Below, in pieces: positions 25,984 to 33,502 of a stretch of DNA of 64,000 bases. The translations under genes and the position numbers were made by a program. A model generated the notes under the pieces. It ran no database searches, was not told the origin of the DNA, and saw only the letters and a list, made by a program, of their open reading frames with translations. Source of the DNA: Variovorax sp. CF313 (GTDB lineage: Bacteria; Pseudomonadota; Gammaproteobacteria; Burkholderiales; Burkholderiaceae_C); assembly GCF_000282635.1 (NCBI RefSeq), contig NZ_AKIW01000033.1, positions 1 to 64,000 on the forward strand. The letters are read 5' to 3'. Position 1 is the stretch's first letter; the number at the start of each line of letters is the position of its first letter.

Positions 25984-26154
25984 CTAGGCGGCCCGCCGAA
26001 TCCGCCGATGCGCAGGAGCGATGCTCGCGCTGCGCTGCGGCGAGAAGGTCCAGTTCTTGTTCTTCCGAACCACGGAAGCGACTTCGGCTTCGTCCGCGTC
26101 CACGAGGATCGTGCCCGGCAGCCGGTCCACCACCTTGGCGGCCTTGAGCGCGGA
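25984..26154 (-). pseudogene. 3' remnant of an unknown gene after gntR
   Basis: Directly after the gntR stop, in the same frame, 56 sense codons read SALKAAKVVDRLPGTILVDA and onward to a TAG. The composition (VVDRLPGTILVDADE, then NKNWTFSPQRS) looks like real protein-coding sequence rather than a random frame, but there is no ATG start or ribosome-binding site. It is probably the truncated tail of a lost gene; the terminator at 25939 follows it. The family is unknown, and random coding-like composition in GC-rich DNA remains possible. Confidence 0.35.
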
Positions 26155-26847
26155 TCAGGACGTGGCCACGTAGTCCGGATATTGCCGGCAGATCTCGTCC
26201 ACCGCGCTGAGCGTGCCCGACAGGTGCCGGCGCAATGCCGCTTGCGCCGCCGCCGGGTCCCTTGCCTCGATGCCGCGCACGATGGCGCGGTGGTCGCGCA
26301 GGATCGCCTCGGTCTTGCCGGCGGTGGGCAGGTGCAGGCGGCGCAGCCTGTCGACGTGGCCCGAGACACGCCCTACCAGTTCCCACAGGCTGGCGACGCC
26401 GCCGGCCTCGTACATCAGGTGATGGAAGGCGCGGTCGGCGCCGACGAAATCGCCATAGCGCTGTGCCGTCGACAACGCCGCCTGCTGCGCGATGACGGCC
26501 TTCATCTGCTCGACCAGCCCCGCCGGCGGCTCCAGCGCGAGCTGGTGCACCAGCTCCAGCTCGATCGAGCGGCGCAGGAAATGCGCCTCCCGGGCCGCCG
26601 CGATGTCGATGCGGCTGACCAGCGTGGCGTGCTGCGGGAACACGTCCACCAGCCCTTCCTCGTTGAGCCGCAGCAGCGCTTCGCGCACCGGGGTCTGGCT
26701 CACGCCGAAGCGGTCGGCCAGTTCCTGCCGCGCCAGCACGGTACCCGGCACCAGGTCCAGCGAGAGGATGGCGTCGCGCAGCTTCTCCGTCACCTGCGGC
26801 GCGGCGAGGCGGGTGCGGTCGAGTCGAAATTTGGGAAGTGCACTCAT
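26155..26847 (-). CDS. GntR-family (FCD/FadR-type) transcriptional regulator
   Basis: A 230-residue regulator. The N-terminal winged helix reads QVTEKLRDAILSLDLVPGTV, then LADRFGVSQTPVREALLRLNEEGLV. The C-terminal all-helical FCD ligand domain has FVGADRAFHHLMYEAGG and the metal-ligand-like HVDRLRRLHL and RDHRAIVRGIEARD. The ATG at 26847 (MSALPKF) is preferred over 26865, which is only six bases from the palindromic operator. It is divergent from the dehydratase operon and probably represses it until a sugar-acid-type inducer binds. Confidence 0.9.
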   Translation of the reverse strand: MSALPKFRLDRTRLAAPQVTEKLRDAILSLDLVPGTVLARQELADRFGVSQTPVREALLRLNEEGLVDVFPQHATLVSRIDIAAAREAHFLRRSIELELVHQLALEPPAGLVEQMKAVIAQQAALSTAQRYGDFVGADRAFHHLMYEAGGVASLWELVGRVSGHVDRLRRLHLPTAGKTEAILRDHRAIVRGIEARDPAAAQAALRRHLSGTLSAVDEICRQYPDYVATS

Positions 26848-26871
26848 CGGGCCGGATTGTGGCATTGACGT

Positions 26872-26885
26872 ACTAATATATTAGT
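26872..26885. promoter_or_regulatory. Perfect 14-bp palindrome, likely GntR operator
   Basis: ACTAATA-TATTAGT is a perfect AT-rich palindrome in the divergent gntR/dehydratase promoter, 25 bp before the preferred gntR start and about 57 bp before the dehydratase ATG. GntR/FadR-type proteins bind short palindromes of this kind, so autoregulation plus repression of the operon is likely. Confidence 0.7.
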
Positions 26886-26941
26886 GTTTTAATCCCGCCG
26901 ACCTTGCCCAGCCGCGCCTTGCGCCCACAGAGACAACCCCC

Positions 26942-28669
26942 ATGAAACGCCACTACGAATCCCTGCGCAGCGCACGCTGGTTCGCACCCGACGACTTCCG
27001 TTCCTTCGGCCACCGCTCGCGCGTGCTGCAGATGGGCTACAGCCACGCCGACTGGATGGGCAAGCCGCTCATCGCCATCGTCAACACCTGGAGCGATGCC
27101 AACCAGTGCCACTCGCACTTCAAGCAGCGGGTGGAGGACGTCAAGCGCGGCATCCTGCAGGCCGGTGGCTTCCCGCTCGAGCTGCCGGCTATCTCGCTGT
27201 CGGAAAGCATGGTCAAGCCCACCACCATGCTCTATCGCAACTTCCTGGCCATGGAAACGGAAGAGCTGCTGCGCAGCCACCCGGTGGACGGCGCGGTGCT
27301 GATGGGCGGCTGCGACAAGACCACGCCCGGCCTCACGATGGGCGCGATCAGCATGGGCATTCCCTTCATCTACCTGCCCGCCGGCCCCATGCTGCGCGGC
27401 AACTGGAAGGGCAAGGTGCTGGGCTCGGGCTCCGACGCCTTCAAGTACTGGGACGAGCGCCGCGCCGGCCGGCTGAGCGACCAGGCCTGGGCGGAGATGG
27501 AAGCAGGCATCGCGCGCAGCCACGGCACCTGCATGACCATGGGCACCGCGGCCACCATGATGGGCATCGCCGAGGCCGTCGGACTGACCCTGCCGGGCGC
27601 CTCCAGCATTCCCGCGGCCGACGCCAACCACATCCGCATGAGCGCCGACTGCGGCCGCCGCATCGTCGACATGGTGTGGGAAGACTGGACGCCCGCGAAG
27701 ATGCTCACGCGCGCCAGCTTCGAGAACGGCATCGCCTGCGCGATGGCCATGGGCTGCAGCACCAACGCCATCGTCCACCTGATCGCGATGTCGCGCCGCG
27801 CCGGCCATGCAGTGAGCCTGGACGCCTTCGACGACTTCAGCCGCCGCGTGCCCGTCATCGCCAACATCCGCCCCAGCGGCGACGCCTACCTGATGGAAGA
27901 CTTCTTCTACGCCGGCGGCCTGCCGGCGATGCTGGAGCGCATCCGCGGCCACCTGAAGACCGAAGCGCTGACGGTCAACGGCCGCACCCTCGGCGAGAAC
28001 ATCGCGGGCGCCGAGGTCTACAACGACGACGTCATCCGGCCGCTCGCCAACCCCATCTACGCCGAAGGCGCGCTGGCCGTGCTGCGCGGCAACCTCGCGC
28101 CCGACGGCGTCGTGATCAAGCCCAGCGCCTGCGCGCCGCACCTGCTGCGGCACACCGGCCGCGCACTGGTGTTCGACGACTATCCGTCGCTCAAGAAGGC
28201 GGTCGACGACCCCGAACTCGACGTGACGGCCGACGACATCCTGGTGCTGCGCAATGCCGGCCCGCGTGGCGCCGGCATGCCCGAGTGGGGCATGCTGCCG
28301 ATTCCCACCAAGCTGCTCAGGCAGGGCGTGACAGACATGCTGCGCCTGTCCGACGCACGCATGAGCGGCACCAGCTACGGCGGCTGCCTGCTGCACTGCT
28401 CGCCCGAGGCGGCCATCGGCGGCCCGCTGGCACTGGTGAAGACCGGCGACCGCATCACCGTGGATGTGCCCGCACGGCGCATCCACCTCGACGTCGACGA
28501 CGCGGAACTGGCTCGCCGCAAGGCCGCATGGACGCCGCCGCCGCCGCGCTACGAGCGCGGCTACGGCTGGATGTTCGGCCGCCACATCAAGCAGGCCAAC
28601 GAAGGCTGCGACTTCGACTTCCTCGAAACCGGCTTCGGCAAGCCGGTGCCCGAGCCCGACATCTTCTGA
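26942..28669 (+). CDS. IlvD/Edd-family sugar-acid dehydratase (L-arabinonate dehydratase-like)
   Basis: A 575-residue dehydratase. The Fe-S/Mg ligand cysteines are C56 (NQCHSH), C124 (GGCDKTTPG) and C197 (HGTCMTMG), with the conserved SGTSYGGC-like end motif (RMSGTSYGGCLLHCSPE). The N-terminus LRSARWFAPDDFRSFGHRSR is typical of the pentonate/arabinonate branch rather than IlvD or Edd. It dehydrates an aldonic acid to a 2-keto-3-deoxy acid. It is the first gene of an operon with an RraA-fold protein and a Bug receptor. The exact sugar acid is not readable from sequence. Confidence 0.88.
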   Translation: MKRHYESLRSARWFAPDDFRSFGHRSRVLQMGYSHADWMGKPLIAIVNTWSDANQCHSHFKQRVEDVKRGILQAGGFPLELPAISLSESMVKPTTMLYRNFLAMETEELLRSHPVDGAVLMGGCDKTTPGLTMGAISMGIPFIYLPAGPMLRGNWKGKVLGSGSDAFKYWDERRAGRLSDQAWAEMEAGIARSHGTCMTMGTAATMMGIAEAVGLTLPGASSIPAADANHIRMSADCGRRIVDMVWEDWTPAKMLTRASFENGIACAMAMGCSTNAIVHLIAMSRRAGHAVSLDAFDDFSRRVPVIANIRPSGDAYLMEDFFYAGGLPAMLERIRGHLKTEALTVNGRTLGENIAGAEVYNDDVIRPLANPIYAEGALAVLRGNLAPDGVVIKPSACAPHLLRHTGRALVFDDYPSLKKAVDDPELDVTADDILVLRNAGPRGAGMPEWGMLPIPTKLLRQGVTDMLRLSDARMSGTSYGGCLLHCSPEAAIGGPLALVKTGDRITVDVPARRIHLDVDDAELARRKAAWTPPPPRYERGYGWMFGRHIKQANEGCDFDFLETGFGKPVPEPDIF

Positions 28670-28715
28670 TCCGACTGCCCTCCCCCTTTTTTAATTTCGA
28701 GAACGGAGACAACAC

Positions 28716-29426
28716 GTGAATCCCGCCACCCGCGACCTGCTCATGAAGGTGAGCACCGCCACCCTGTGCACCGCCCTGTTCAAGCGCGGCCTGCGCAACC
28801 AGTTCATCCAGGAGGTGCGACCGCTCGACGCCGGCTTGCCGAACATGGTGGGCGAAGCCTTCACGCTGCGCTACATGCCGGCGCGCGAAGACCTGAACCA
28901 GATCAGCGTTTTTCTCGACCGCGACCATCCGCAGCGCAAGGCGGTGGAGCAATGCCCCGAAGGCGCCGTGCTGGTGATCGACAGCCGAAAAGATGCGCGT
29001 GCCGCATCGGCCGGCGGCATTCTGGTCACGCGGCTGATGAAGCGTGGCGTGGCCGGCGTGGTCACGGACGGGGGCTTCCGCGACAGCCCCGACATTGCCA
29101 AGCTGGGCTTCCCGGCCTACCACCGCCGCCCGAGCGCGCCGACCAACCTCACGCTGCACCAGGCCATCGACATCAACGTGCCCATCGGCTGCGGCGACGC
29201 GCCGGTGTTCCCCGGCGACGTGATCGTGGGCGACGCGGAGGGCGTGATCGTCATTCCGGCCCACATGGCCGACGAGATCGCCGCCGAAGCGACCGAGATG
29301 ACCGCCTTCGAGGACTTCGTGCAGGAAAAGGTGCTCGAAGGCCGCTCCATCCTCGGCCTGTATCCGCCCACCGAGGAACAAAGCCGCACCGACTTCGCGT
29401 CCTGGCGCAGCGCCCGCGGCCGCTGA
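28716..29426 (+). CDS. RraA / HMG-aldolase-fold protein
   Basis: A 236-residue protein of the RraA-like fold, which includes class II aldolases for 4-hydroxy-4-methyl-2-oxoglutarate and 2-keto-3-deoxy acids. Signature stretches are GEAFTLRYMPAREDL, SAGGILVTRLMKRGVAGVVTDGGFRD, and IGCGDAPVFPGDVIVGDAEGV; the DGG-x-RD motif carries the metal and substrate residues. The GTG start at 28716 has CGGAGA seven bases upstream. In this operon an aldolase or lyase acting on the dehydratase product is more likely than RNase E inhibition, the usual automatic label. Confidence 0.8.
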   Translation: MNPATRDLLMKVSTATLCTALFKRGLRNQFIQEVRPLDAGLPNMVGEAFTLRYMPAREDLNQISVFLDRDHPQRKAVEQCPEGAVLVIDSRKDARAASAGGILVTRLMKRGVAGVVTDGGFRDSPDIAKLGFPAYHRRPSAPTNLTLHQAIDINVPIGCGDAPVFPGDVIVGDAEGVIVIPAHMADEIAAEATEMTAFEDFVQEKVLEGRSILGLYPPTEEQSRTDFASWRSARGR

Positions 29427-29465
29427 AGCCCTTTCTCTTTCCCCAATTCCCGAGGAGACAAATCC

Positions 29466-30446
29466 ATGAAATTCATCCGTGGCGCCGCGGCGCTGTTCCT
29501 GGCTGCGCTCGCCCCCGTGGCCACCTGGGCCCAGGCCTCCGATTGGCCGGCCGCCAAGCCGATCGTCTACGTCGTGCCCTTCACCGCCGGCGGATCCACC
29601 GATATCGTGGCGCGCACGCTGGCCCAGAAGCTGGGCGACAGCCTCAAGCAGTCGGTGGTGGTCGACAACAAGCCCGGCCAGGCCGGCGGCATCGGCGCGG
29701 CCTATGTCGCCAAGGCCAAGCCCGACGGCTACACGCTGCTTGGCGGCACCATCAGCACGCACGCCATCAACGCGAGCCTGTACAAGAACCTGCCCTACGA
29801 CCCAATGAAGGACTTCGAGCCCGTCTCGCTGGTCGCGCGCCTGCCCAACGTGCTGATCGTCAACAGCCAGCTCGGCGTGAACTCGGTGGCCGAACTGGTG
29901 GCACTGCTGAAGAAAGACGAGAGCAAGCGCACCTTTGCCTCTTCCGGCGCCGGCACCTCCACCCACCTGGCCGGCGAGATGTTCGGCGACCTCATCGGCG
30001 TGAAGCTCACCCACGTGCCGTACAAGGGCACGCCGCCGGCCATGACCGACGTGGCCGCGGGGCTGGTGCCCTTCATGTTCGACCAGGTGACGGCCGCACT
30101 GCCGCTGGTGAAGAGCGGCAAGCTCAAGCTGCTGGCCGTGACCACGGGCAAGCGCATCGCCCTGACGCCCGAGCTGCCGACCATGATCGAATCGGGCATT
30201 CCCGGCTTCGAGATGTCGTCGTGGCAGGCCGTGTACGCACCCAAGGGCACGCCCAAGCCGATCGTCCAGCGCCTGAATGCCGAAATCGTCAAGGCGCTCA
30301 AGCAGCCCGATGTGCAGGCCCGGCTCTCGGACCAGTTGGCGATGGAGATCGTGGGAAGTACGCCGGAAGAACTGCGTGATCACATGGCCAGGGAGATTCC
30401 GCGCTGGGCCGCACTGGTGAAGAAATCGGGCGCCGTGGCCGACTGA
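29466..30446 (+). CDS. Bug-family tripartite tricarboxylate transporter receptor
   Basis: A 326-residue periplasmic binding protein of the Bug family. It has a signal peptide (MKFIRGAAALFLAALAPVATWAQA) and then the family marks PIVYVVPFTAGGSTDIVAR, VVDNKPGQAGGIGAAYVAKA and GYTLLGGT. Bug receptors bind carboxylates or sugar acids and often stand alone from the permease. No TctA/TctB membrane genes are present here, so it would need permease genes elsewhere or act as a sensor. It closes the three-gene operon. Confidence 0.92.
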   Translation: MKFIRGAAALFLAALAPVATWAQASDWPAAKPIVYVVPFTAGGSTDIVARTLAQKLGDSLKQSVVVDNKPGQAGGIGAAYVAKAKPDGYTLLGGTISTHAINASLYKNLPYDPMKDFEPVSLVARLPNVLIVNSQLGVNSVAELVALLKKDESKRTFASSGAGTSTHLAGEMFGDLIGVKLTHVPYKGTPPAMTDVAAGLVPFMFDQVTAALPLVKSGKLKLLAVTTGKRIALTPELPTMIESGIPGFEMSSWQAVYAPKGTPKPIVQRLNAEIVKALKQPDVQARLSDQLAMEIVGSTPEELRDHMAREIPRWAALVKKSGAVAD

Positions 30447-30775
30447 CAGCCCCCTTCCCTCCCCCTCGCGGCGGCCTGCAGCCATGAGCGGGTAGCGCGC
30501 GCGGCACTCGCGCACGCCGAGCTGGGCAGGCTCACGCTGGGTACCAGGTTGTGCGCGTAGTCCTCGCTCCGGGCGACGGTTGGCCTGCGCTCACGCAGGT
30601 AGTCCGGGTCCTACGGCGTGCCCATCGCCGTCGAACTGGACTTTGCCACCTCTCAGGGCCACTATCAGTCCGTGGCAAGGAGAAGCAAGTTGCAACGTCC
30701 TCTGACACCCTTTGGCGCACCTGTTGCGCCCGTGCCGCGAATCGCGCCGGGAAAAAGGTTCACACACACGTTTGA
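30447..30775. other. Gene-free stretch between Bug gene and pilin operon
   Basis: About 330 bases with no gene that can be supported. The frames present have poor codon structure and no family similarity. One frame (about 30611-30793) reads YGVPIAVELDFATSQGHYQS and could be a decayed coding tail, but this is weak. The AT-rich pilin promoter region follows. Confidence 0.5.
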
Positions 30776-30806
30776 TGTGATAAATTCACATTTATAACAA
30801 TGTGAA
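30776..30806. promoter_or_regulatory. TGTGA-N5-TCACA inverted repeat in pilin promoter
   Basis: TGTGA-TAAAT-TCACA (30776-30790), then a ten-base spacer and TGTGAA (30801-30806), which forms a second inverted pair with TTCACA. The stretch is AT-rich and 20-50 bp before the pilE start, so it overlaps the likely promoter. TTCACACACA is also present at 30759. Sites with the same half-sites and five-base spacer occur at 39549 and 40436. Confidence 0.5.
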
Positions 30807-30826
30807 ACATTTCTAAACGCATCACG

Positions 30827-31237
30827 ATGAACGAGCCTTCGCACGCGCGCAAAACCGGCGGTTTCACCCTGATCGAATTGATGATCACGGTGGCGATCGT
30901 GGCCATCCTGGCGGCCATCGCGTTGCCCAGCTACCAGCAGTACGTCATCCGCTCCAAGCGATCAGCGGCGCAGGCGCAGATGATGGACATCGCCAATCGG
31001 CAGCAGCAGTTCCTCCTGGCGAACCGCAGCTATGCCGACAACGCCGCGCTGGCGGCCAGCGGATACGTGCTGCCGGCCGAGGTCAGCAGCAACTACAGCT
31101 ACAACATCACTCTGTCGACGACCGGTGTCCCCGGCTACACGCTGACGCTGACACCTACACCGCTAGGCAGCCAGTCGGGCGACGGCGCGCTCACTCTCAA
31201 CAGCGAAGGCGTGAAAACGCCGCCAGAGAAATGGTGA
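30827..31237 (+). CDS. pilE: Type IV pilin-like protein PilE
   Basis: A 136-residue prepilin with a class III signal: 12-residue leader ending in GG, cleavage before F13 in GG|FTLIELMITVAIVAILAA, and E5 of the mature protein present. The mature body is short and has no cysteine pair. It heads the operon pilE-pilV-pilW-pilX-pilY1-fimT and overlaps pilV by seven bases. It is more likely a minor pilin than the major subunit, given this context. No strong ribosome-binding site is visible at the ATG. Confidence 0.88.
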   Translation: MNEPSHARKTGGFTLIELMITVAIVAILAAIALPSYQQYVIRSKRSAAQAQMMDIANRQQQFLLANRSYADNAALAASGYVLPAEVSSNYSYNITLSTTGVPGYTLTLTPTPLGSQSGDGALTLNSEGVKTPPEKW

Positions 31238-31803
31238 AAGGCCCCCGCCTCACCCGCCCGGCGCGCAACCAGCGTGGCGTCAGCTTGCTGGAAGTGATCG
31301 TCGCCGTCGTCGTGGTGGCCTTCGGGCTGTTCGGCCTCGTGGGACTGCAGGCTCGGCTGCAGGCGTCGGAGATGGAGTCGTACCAGCGCTCGCAGGCGCT
31401 GGTCATGCTGAACGACATGGCCAACCGCATCGCGATCAATCGCCGGATGGCCTCGAGCTACGTCACCAGCACCCCGCTGGGCAGCGGCAGCACGTGCCCC
31501 GCAGCCACCGGCACACGCCAGCAGGTAGACACCGCCGAATGGTGCAACGCGCTGCAGGGCGCGGCCGAAACCTCGGGGAGCAGCAAGCTCGGCACGGTAA
31601 TCGGCGGGCGCGGCTGCGTGCAGGACATGGGCAACAACGAGTACCTCGTCACCGTCGCATGGCAGGGCCTGGTGCCGATCTCCGCCCCATCCGCCGGCGT
31701 GGGCTGCGGCAAGGATCTGTACGACGCCACCGGCACACGCTGCGTGAACGACCTGTGCCGCAGGACGGTCACCACGCTCGTACGCATCGGAGCCCTTTCA
31801 TGA
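31231..31803 (+). CDS. pilV: Type IV pilus minor pilin PilV
   Basis: A 190-residue prepilin-like protein with cleavage motif RG|VSLLEVIVAVVVVAFGLFG (G16/V17, E21). The pattern LVGLQARLQASEMESYQRSQAL following the helix is typical of PilV. The C-terminal half has several cysteines. It is part of the priming complex for type IV pili at the inner membrane. Its start overlaps pilE and its stop overlaps pilW. Confidence 0.88.
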   Translation: MVKGPRLTRPARNQRGVSLLEVIVAVVVVAFGLFGLVGLQARLQASEMESYQRSQALVMLNDMANRIAINRRMASSYVTSTPLGSGSTCPAATGTRQQVDTAEWCNALQGAAETSGSSKLGTVIGGRGCVQDMGNNEYLVTVAWQGLVPISAPSAGVGCGKDLYDATGTRCVNDLCRRTVTTLVRIGALS

Positions 31804-32933
31804 CGGCTACCGCGTCGCGCCATCGGCAGCGCGGGCTGACGCTGATCGAACTGATGGTGTCGATCACCATCATGCTCATCGTGATGGCAGCCCTGCTCGC
31901 GCTGTTCCTCAACGTTAGCGGCACCCAGCGCGAAATGGAACGCGTGAATCGCCAGATCGAAAGCGGGCGGCTCAGCATCTTTGTCCTGGAGAACGAGCTC
32001 TCTCACGCCGGGTTCTGGGAAAACTACATGCCCCAGTTCGACGATCTCACGGTCAATGGCGTGCCGGAGCACGTGCCCACCGGCACGCCGCCCGACCCCT
32101 GCCTGCCCTACTCCCTGGTCAACTGGACCGACGACTACAAGCGCGAGTTGCTCGATCTGCCGGTGCAGAGCTACGAAACCGTGCCCGCCACCTGCACCGA
32201 CCTGCTGAAGAACAAGAAGGCCAACACCGACGTCCTGGTGGTGCGGCACGCCGAGACCTGCCTGCCCGGCACGCCCAACTGCGAGGCGGACATCGCCGGC
32301 AACCTGTACTTCCAGTCCTCGCTGTGCGGCACGCAGAAGCCCTCGTCGTTCGACCTGTCCACCAGCGGCTTCGGCAACATGTTCATGAAGGACTGCACGA
32401 CGCCTTCGCCCAAGCGCAAGTTCGTTGCCGACATCTACTACGTGCGCGACTATGCCGAGACAGTGGGCGACGGCGTACCGACGCTGGCGCGCTCGCGTTT
32501 CGACTTGGCGGCCGGCGTCCTGGCGCAGCAGCCGCCGGTCCCTCTGATGGAGGGTGTCGAGGGGTTCAGGGTGGAGTTCGGCCTGGACACGATCGGCAAG
32601 ACCAGCGCCGCCGTGAACTACGCCGCAGCGATCAACTGGGCCGACGCCACCGACCGGATGACCCCTTCCAACCGCGGCGACGGCAGCCCCGATGGCAGTT
32701 TCGTGCACTGCAGCGTCGCCGCGCCCTGCACTGCCGACCAACTGGTGAACGTGGTGGCGGTCAAGCTCTATGTGCTCGCGCGCAGCACCGAGGTTTCGCC
32801 GGGCCACACCGACACGCGCACCTACAACCTGGGCTCCACCACCCTGGGCCCGTTCAACGACCACTACAAGCGCCACGCGTTCTCCACCACCGTGCGGCTG
32901 ACCAACGTGACCGGTCGAAGGGAGACGCCATGA
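31800..32933 (+). CDS. pilW: Type IV pilus minor pilin PilW
   Basis: A 377-residue prepilin-like protein with leader MTATASRHRQRG and then LTLIELMVSITIMLIVMAA; E5 is present. The region LENELSHAGFWENYMPQFDD after the helix is characteristic of PilW. The ATG overlaps the pilV stop (ATGA). With PilV, PilX, FimT and PilY1 it forms the tip/priming complex. Confidence 0.88.
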   Translation: MTATASRHRQRGLTLIELMVSITIMLIVMAALLALFLNVSGTQREMERVNRQIESGRLSIFVLENELSHAGFWENYMPQFDDLTVNGVPEHVPTGTPPDPCLPYSLVNWTDDYKRELLDLPVQSYETVPATCTDLLKNKKANTDVLVVRHAETCLPGTPNCEADIAGNLYFQSSLCGTQKPSSFDLSTSGFGNMFMKDCTTPSPKRKFVADIYYVRDYAETVGDGVPTLARSRFDLAAGVLAQQPPVPLMEGVEGFRVEFGLDTIGKTSAAVNYAAAINWADATDRMTPSNRGDGSPDGSFVHCSVAAPCTADQLVNVVAVKLYVLARSTEVSPGHTDTRTYNLGSTTLGPFNDHYKRHAFSTTVRLTNVTGRRETP

Positions 32934-33502
32934 CCCGTGCACCTGCCACGCGCCGCCAGCAAGGTGCGGCGCTGCTCATAGGAATGATCATGCTGCTGCT
33001 GATCACCCTCACGGTCACCGCGGCGTTCAACCTCAGCAGTTCCGACCTCAAGTCGGTTGGCAACCTGCAGACCCGCAACGAAGCCGTTGCTGCAGCCAAC
33101 CGTGCCATCGAGGAAGTTGCCAGCAGCCTGCTGGCGCCAGGCTCCGACGGCACGCCTTCGCTGACACCGCCCCAGGGCACCGTGAGCCTGGTCGATATCA
33201 ACAACGACGGCACCTACGACTACACGGTCTCGATCGCCCCTCCGGTGTGCGTGCGCGCAACCAAGGCCGTCGACAGCGGCGGCGGCACGGTGACCGGGCC
33301 GAGCGGCATCACCGGCGGGGCCTCCAGCAGCGGCTCGGGGCTCTCCACCCTGCCAGATCAATACAACTCGGTCTGGGACATCAGCACCACCGTGACCGAC
33401 GCCGCCGGCACCCCCATCACCGCCGTGCGCCAAGGAGTGCGAGCGCTGCTCAACAAGGCGCAGTTCGACGCGCTGTGCAATACGACTGGGCCGACACCAT
33501 GA
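32930..33502 (+). CDS. pilX: Type IV pilus assembly protein PilX
   Basis: A 190-residue membrane-anchored protein with N-terminal RQQGAALLIGMIMLLLITLT, lacking the usual E5, as is typical of PilX. The periplasmic part starts SSSDLKSVGNLQTRNEAVAAA. The start overlaps pilW and the stop overlaps the pilY1 start. It links the minor pilins with PilY1. Confidence 0.85.
   Translation: MTRAPATRRQQGAALLIGMIMLLLITLTVTAAFNLSSSDLKSVGNLQTRNEAVAAANRAIEEVASSLLAPGSDGTPSLTPPQGTVSLVDINNDGTYDYTVSIAPPVCVRATKAVDSGGGTVTGPSGITGGASSSGSGLSTLPDQYNSVWDISTTVTDAAGTPITAVRQGVRALLNKAQFDALCNTTGPTP

Noticed and set aside
30551..30775. 74-codon frame before pilE
   Set aside because: Arg-rich, no similarity, no start signal; probably non-coding.
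30776..30790. CRP site upstream of pilE
   Set aside because: Half-sites fit TGTGA/TCACA, but the spacer is five bases instead of six, so a classical CRP site is not supported; kept as an unassigned operator.
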